Assembly: GCF_020217005.1 (NCBI RefSeq)
Contig: NZ_JAIWOI010000229.1
Coordinates: 1-10,000, forward strand
DNA from: Rheinheimera sp.
Lineage (GTDB): Bacteria; Pseudomonadota; Gammaproteobacteria; Enterobacterales; Alteromonadaceae
DNA length: 10,000 bases
Direction: 5' to 3'
The notes below the pieces were generated by a model. It searched no databases. It was not told the origin of the DNA and was given only the letters and a program-made list of their open reading frames with translations. Of the stretch, positions 7,427 to 10,000 are shown one piece after another (positions within the stretch are counted from its first letter, which is position 1; the number at the start of each line of letters is the position of its first letter). The position numbers and the translations under genes are program-made.

Positions 7427-8347
7427 ATGGCGATAAGTGCAGTTTTGCCACTAAAGGCAAGTGGCAGCTATGATGTAAACGACTTAAAGCGAGCTCATAT
7501 CTTATTTTCCTCGTTACAACACTTTGCAGCACCAGGGTTAATTTCTGAGTTATTTGTCATAGTACCTTCAGCTGAAATTGAGCTGGTCGACCAGGAATAC
7601 AGCTGTTGGCAGTCACTGAATATTAAAGTGATGGCAGAAGATCATTTGATCCCTGAACTTAAAAAGTACCCCAAAATGCGCGGATGGCGCAAACAGCAGT
7701 TATTAAAAATTGCGATAGCCAATTTAGTAGAAAATGACTTTTATCTAACACTTGATGCCGATGTGATTTGCCTGAAACCTCTGGAGGAAAACAAACTTAT
7801 TGTCGATGGTAAAGCCTTGCTGCAATACGAGCCCAGGTCGCAGCACCCTAAATGGTGGAAGTCCTCTGCCCGTATTCTGAACATGAGCCCGGATGTTGGC
7901 CCCAAAAATCTCGGCATGACGGTGACACCTGCACTACTGTCCAGGACCTTAAGTCAGAAGCTAATGAGGGAGTTATCTGCCAATAAAGTCGCTGAAGACT
8001 GGGCCGATGTTTTGTGTTCACTGCACGATCCGGCGAATATAAAAAACTGGTGGATAGGTCGTTATCTGAAGTTAAAGTGGACCGAATATTCGTTGTATTA
8101 CCTTTGCGCTATGAAACTGGGGTTGCTTGATCAGTTCCACTGTATCGCAGGTACAAGTCAAACACCTGCGTTACTACTAATCCATGATTCACACCCTTAT
8201 GAATGCTGGGATATAGCGAGAAGCTTTGATTTAGCCAATCCGGGCCTGTTTTGTGTAGTAGGCAGTAAAAGCCGGATCCCTCCAAAAGACGTCTGGGCCA
8301 AAGTAAGTCCCTTTATTCGGAGTTCTGGTCTTTTTCCCCAACTCTAG
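7427..8347 (+). CDS. Putative glycosyltransferase, DUF6492-like
   Basis: A 306-residue soluble protein without signal peptide or membrane helix. The segment MRGWRKQQLLKIAIANL (84-100), followed by DFYLTLDADVICLKPL (104-119), resembles DUF6492/GT-A-like proteins. LDADV (109-113) looks like the DXD metal/nucleotide-sugar motif after a hydrophobic beta strand, and the C-terminal half has WTEYSLYYL (218-226) and an IHDSHP turn (252-257). The likely role is transfer of a sugar to a surface glycan, but donor and acceptor are unknown. The ATG has a strong AGGAG with 6-base spacing. It is divergent from manC, so GDP-mannose-linked polysaccharide synthesis is a reasonable but unproven context. The gene stands alone, without other glycan genes nearby. 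Confidence 0.72.
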   Translation: MAISAVLPLKASGSYDVNDLKRAHILFSSLQHFAAPGLISELFVIVPSAEIELVDQEYSCWQSLNIKVMAEDHLIPELKKYPKMRGWRKQQLLKIAIANLVENDFYLTLDADVICLKPLEENKLIVDGKALLQYEPRSQHPKWWKSSARILNMSPDVGPKNLGMTVTPALLSRTLSQKLMRELSANKVAEDWADVLCSLHDPANIKNWWIGRYLKLKWTEYSLYYLCAMKLGLLDQFHCIAGTSQTPALLLIHDSHPYECWDIARSFDLANPGLFCVVGSKSRIPPKDVWAKVSPFIRSSGLFPQL

Positions 8348-8363
8348 AAGGAGTCAAGGCTAA

Positions 8364-8394
8364 GCCTGAACCTTGCACTATCCTGTGTTCAGGC
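8364..8394. repeat. 8-bp perfect inverted repeat after the glycosyltransferase-like gene
   Basis: GCCTGAAC (8364-8371) and GTTCAGGC (8387-8394) pair perfectly around a 15-base loop, between convergent genes. A competing short dyad AGGCT-A-AGCCT (8357-8367) overlaps the left arm. There is no T-run, so it is not a standard intrinsic terminator. It may contribute to 3'-end formation or be chance. Confidence 0.35.
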
Positions 8395-8426
8395 CGGAGC
8401 TCCTCACCACTTTCCCGGATAGTTTT

Positions 8427-8651
8427 TTAGCGATAAGACCTGAAACGGGCGGCATCCAATATGGCGCACAAATGAGCTATAGCGCCAATAATAGCAGGGA
8501 TAACCAGCCACCAAAGTGCATAACCTACTACTGTTATCGCAAAAAACAGGATAGCGGCTAATAAGCGGCCTTGTAATAACTGGCCCAGGCCAGGAAAAAA
8601 TAAACTGCATAATGCAGCAAGAACATTACCACCGGATCCCTGACCAGACAT
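8427..8651 (-). CDS. Small inner-membrane protein with PGLGQLLQGR motif (74 aa)
   Basis: The protein is mostly hydrophobic: a first segment at about residues 9-22 (NVLAALCSLFFPGL), the motif PGLGQLLQGR (20-29), a long hydrophobic stretch at about 30-65, and an end of LDAARFRSYR. This layout (short start, helix, P-G-x-G-Q-x-x-x-G-R turn, one or two more helices, DAxR near the end) recurs in small conserved membrane proteins of gammaproteobacteria that resemble TM2-domain proteins. Function is unknown. AGAGGG lies 9 bases before the ATG. It is the only leftward gene between two likely ends: the terminator at 8770-8797 upstream and the convergent glycosyltransferase-like gene downstream. It therefore should have its own promoter in 8652-8769, although none is obvious. 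Confidence 0.75.
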   Translation of the reverse strand: MSGQGSGGNVLAALCSLFFPGLGQLLQGRLLAAILFFAITVVGYALWWLVIPAIIGAIAHLCAILDAARFRSYR

Positions 8652-8711
8652 AGACCTTACCCTCTTCGTTTTCCTTTAGCTTAACAAAGCACAGCGGAAA
8701 GCCACAGACTA

Positions 8712-8724
8712 TTTTGTGACAAAA
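8712..8724. repeat. Near-perfect palindrome TTTTGTGACAAAA upstream of the small membrane gene
   Basis: TTTTGT and ACAAAA flank a single central G, 61 bases before the ATG at 8651. Read leftward it contains TTGTCA, a fair -35 box, but no fitting -10 follows. It could be an operator; evidence is sequence symmetry and position only. Confidence 0.3.
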
Positions 8725-8769
8725 CATAACAGAGGATCCGTCACCTGGGGTTGCGCTCCAGACGAAAAA

Positions 8770-8797
8770 ACAAAAGGCGGCCTGCGCCGCCTTTTGT
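8770..8797 (-). terminator. Intrinsic terminator of the repeat/beta-barrel gene
   Basis: Bases 8770-8781 pair perfectly with 8786-8797 (12 bp, GC-rich core GGCGGC/GCCGCC) around a CTGC loop. Read leftward it is followed by a run of T (complement of the A-run at 8765-8770). It starts 17 bases after the stop of the large leftward gene, the standard position for a rho-independent terminator. Confidence 0.88.
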
Positions 8798-8814
8798 CAT
8801 GCTTTGTCTTTGTA

Positions 8815-10000
8815 TTAAAACTTGTATCTCAGACTAAGTTGCCAGCTATTGACATCATTCGGCTCCAGATTGAGTTGCTGGTAACCCAAACCAACTTGCC
8901 ACTCTGTCGCCAGTTGGTAGTTCAACTGTATCCCCAGATACCAATCATTGCCATCCGACTCTGAACGCAAGACGCTGCTCCCCATTCGGCTTTCGATCTC
9001 TGATTCCCAGAAAAACAGACCAACAGGGACCTCAACATTGAGTGCCTCATTTTGCCACAAACTAAAACGAACTGCTGCGGTATAACCGTCCACCAGCACC
9101 GGACTCACAGCTTTCACCAGCTCGTGGTATTGCGCCGGTGTCAGGCTCTCCCCGCTGATTTCGATGCCAGCTTCTCCTAAATCCTGGTAACCCAGCTCGA
9201 CCGCCACATAAGGATGTATCTGATACCCCAGAGCCACACCATAACTACTATCATTGTCATCAAAAGCTGTGATAGTGCCATCAGGTAGCTCCTCTACTAA
9301 CCGGCTTTGCTGCTGATCGGCTTTGCTATGTCCTAATGAGCCTTGTACATACCAGTCGGCAGCCTGGCTCACAGGACTAAACCACAGCAAAACAACAGCG
9401 GCTAACCCCACCACAGAGCTGCGGCGTGATACCACAGCTCCCGCTAACGCCAACAGCATCCACAGCGTCATACTGCCTCCTCCTGATTTATTCTCTACCA
9501 CTACGTCCTGATAGGCAGTGACTGTCACCCGAACTTTCGCAGAAGCCTCTCCACCCTCGCCATCTGTCACTTTGTAGCTAATGGTATCCACTCCGGCAAA
9601 ACCAACTTTGGGTGTATAACGCAACCGCTGGTCGGCTTCGATCATCACACTTCCCTGCTCAGCTCTGGCTTCGCTGACGGTCAACGTATTGCCATCTTCA
9701 TCCCTGTCATTCGCCAGTACTGCAATAAGTACCACCGTCTTATCATTAGTTGCCGCCACATCATCCACTGCTATAGGGGCATTGTTGCTAAATACGTCCA
9801 CCACCAGCTCTGCACTGGCTGTGCCGCCTTTACCATCGGTCACACTGTAAACCACAGTATCCACACCAGCAAAGTCGACTTCAGGCGTATAGCTCAGTTG
9901 CTGATCTGCCAGAATGGTCACAGTACCAAAACTACCGACTGCCTGACTGACAGTTAAGGTATCGCCATCTGCATCAGTGTCATTGGCCAGAACATTCACT
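8815..10000 (-). CDS. Tandem-repeat (cadherin-like) surface protein with GlyGly-CTERM-like segment fused to an outer-membrane beta-barrel; N-terminus off the right edge
   Basis: One open frame enters from the right edge; numbering is from the GTG codon at 9999, which encodes an internal Val. Residues 1-161 hold two 91-residue repeats: VLANDTDADGDTLTV (3-17) and VLANDRDEDGNTLTV (94-108), each later followed by FAGVDT and YxVTDGxGG. These are typical of calcium-dependent cadherin-like/'tandem-95' adhesin domains. Next come SGGGS (172-176), hydrophobic MTLWMLLALAGAVV (177-190) and SRR (191-193), which match a GlyGly-CTERM rhombosortase signal. A second hydrophobic run follows (196-208) and ends SPVSQA|ADW, a signal-peptidase-I-like site after Ala213. 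The remaining 181 residues alternate polar and hydrophobic strands and end in RYKF with terminal Phe, as in OmpA/OMP_b-brl-type 8-strand barrels. The protein could be a polyprotein, a gene fusion, or two products using the internal start at 9471. A strong terminator follows. Confidence 0.88.
   Translation of the reverse strand, partial: VNVLANDTDADGDTLTVSQAVGSFGTVTILADQQLSYTPEVDFAGVDTVVYSVTDGKGGTASAELVVDVFSNNAPIAVDDVAATNDKTVVLIAVLANDRDEDGNTLTVSEARAEQGSVMIEADQRLRYTPKVGFAGVDTISYKVTDGEGGEASAKVRVTVTAYQDVVVENKSGGGSMTLWMLLALAGAVVSRRSSVVGLAAVVLLWFSPVSQAADWYVQGSLGHSKADQQQSRLVEELPDGTITAFDDNDSSYGVALGYQIHPYVAVELGYQDLGEAGIEISGESLTPAQYHELVKAVSPVLVDGYTAAVRFSLWQNEALNVEVPVGLFFWESEIESRMGSSVLRSESDGNDWYLGIQLNYQLATEWQVGLGYQQLNLEPNDVNSWQLSLRYKF
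9471..9484 (-). promoter_or_regulatory. Internal Shine-Dalgarno and ATG at the CTERM/barrel junction
   Basis: On the minus strand AGGAGG (9479-9484) stands 7 bases before an in-frame ATG (9471, Met177 of the partial frame), an optimal ribosome-binding layout. The same bases encode the Gly-Gly-Gly-Ser of the sorting signal, so codon choice alone may explain them. If used, the product would be 218 residues: both hydrophobic segments plus the barrel. Confidence 0.4.
9517..10000 (-). repeat. Tandem 273-bp (91-aa) coding repeats, continuing past the right edge
   Basis: One complete unit (9993 to 9721) and a second, shortened final unit (9720 to about 9517) are visible. They share VLANDxDxDGxTLTV, the xDQxLxYTP block, FAGVDT and VTDGxGG at a constant 91-residue offset. 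DxDxDG-type acidic loops suggest calcium binding. The last unit leads into the linker before the GlyGly-CTERM segment, so more units probably lie upstream. Confidence 0.8.

Noticed and set aside
8373..8964. Rightward open frames 8373-8561 and 8716-8964
   Set aside because: The first is antisense to the small membrane gene. The second runs through the terminator and antisense to the barrel. Neither shows a ribosome site or domain.
9361..9480. CTERM/barrel fusion as a plain sequencing frameshift
   Set aside because: Both halves read in the same frame and share the Arg-Arg segment, so no indel is needed to explain the fusion. A sequencing error removing a stop codon remains possible and is listed as a refuting test.
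9323..9511. Rightward open frame opposite the CTERM/barrel junction
   Set aside because: Low-complexity antisense translation with no features; the minus-strand frame explains the sequence.
1..10000. CRISPR array, integron, prophage, tRNA/rRNA or complete IS element
   Set aside because: No regularly spaced direct repeats, cloverleaf sequences, integrase or transposase motifs were seen on either strand.

Overview
The window looks like chromosomal DNA of a marine or freshwater gammaproteobacterium of the Rheinheimera/Alteromonadales type. This is inferred from the prlC-gor neighbourhood, the gamma-type ManC and PrlC sequences, a GlyGly-CTERM-like sorting signal and a 'TGGGGTCAGA' palindrome; no 16S or other marker is present. 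No tRNA, rRNA, CRISPR array, complete insertion sequence or phage gene was seen.

Left part (1-4087, all leftward): prlC (oligopeptidase A), then a 76-residue membrane protein, a protein with the fold of DNA-3-methyladenine glycosylase I that seems to lack that enzyme's key residues, and the start of an ABC-transporter ATPase that runs off the left edge. Candidate sigma-70-like promoters precede the small membrane gene and the ABC gene.

Centre (4088-5724): prlC and the rightward gor (glutathione reductase) diverge from a 193-bp region. It carries, on opposite strands, two close matches to the heat-shock sigma-32 promoter (CTTGAG, then 12-13 bases, then CCCCA), one facing each gene. This suggests co-induction of peptide clearance and thiol-redox protection under protein-damage stress. 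gor ends against a perfect 26-bp hairpin with TGGGGTCAGATCACA arms, REP/MITE-like, which probably also terminates both gor and the convergent manC.

Right-centre (5725-8426): leftward manC (bifunctional GDP-mannose pyrophosphorylase / phosphomannose isomerase) and a divergent DUF6492-like putative glycosyltransferase, separated by an AT-rich region with a perfect inverted repeat. Together they hint at surface-polysaccharide synthesis.

Right end (8427-10000): a small leftward membrane protein with a PGLGQLLQGR motif, an intrinsic terminator, and the C-terminal part of a large leftward protein entering from the right edge. That last protein is the most unusual object here. One open frame runs through tandem 91-residue cadherin-like repeats, a GlyGly-CTERM-like segment, an Arg-Arg pair, a second hydrophobic segment ending in a signal-peptidase-like site, and a complete small outer-membrane beta-barrel. 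It reads like a secreted adhesin and a barrel protein joined as one polyprotein sharing a single cytoplasmic Arg-Arg turn. A strong Shine-Dalgarno/ATG also sits exactly at the junction.
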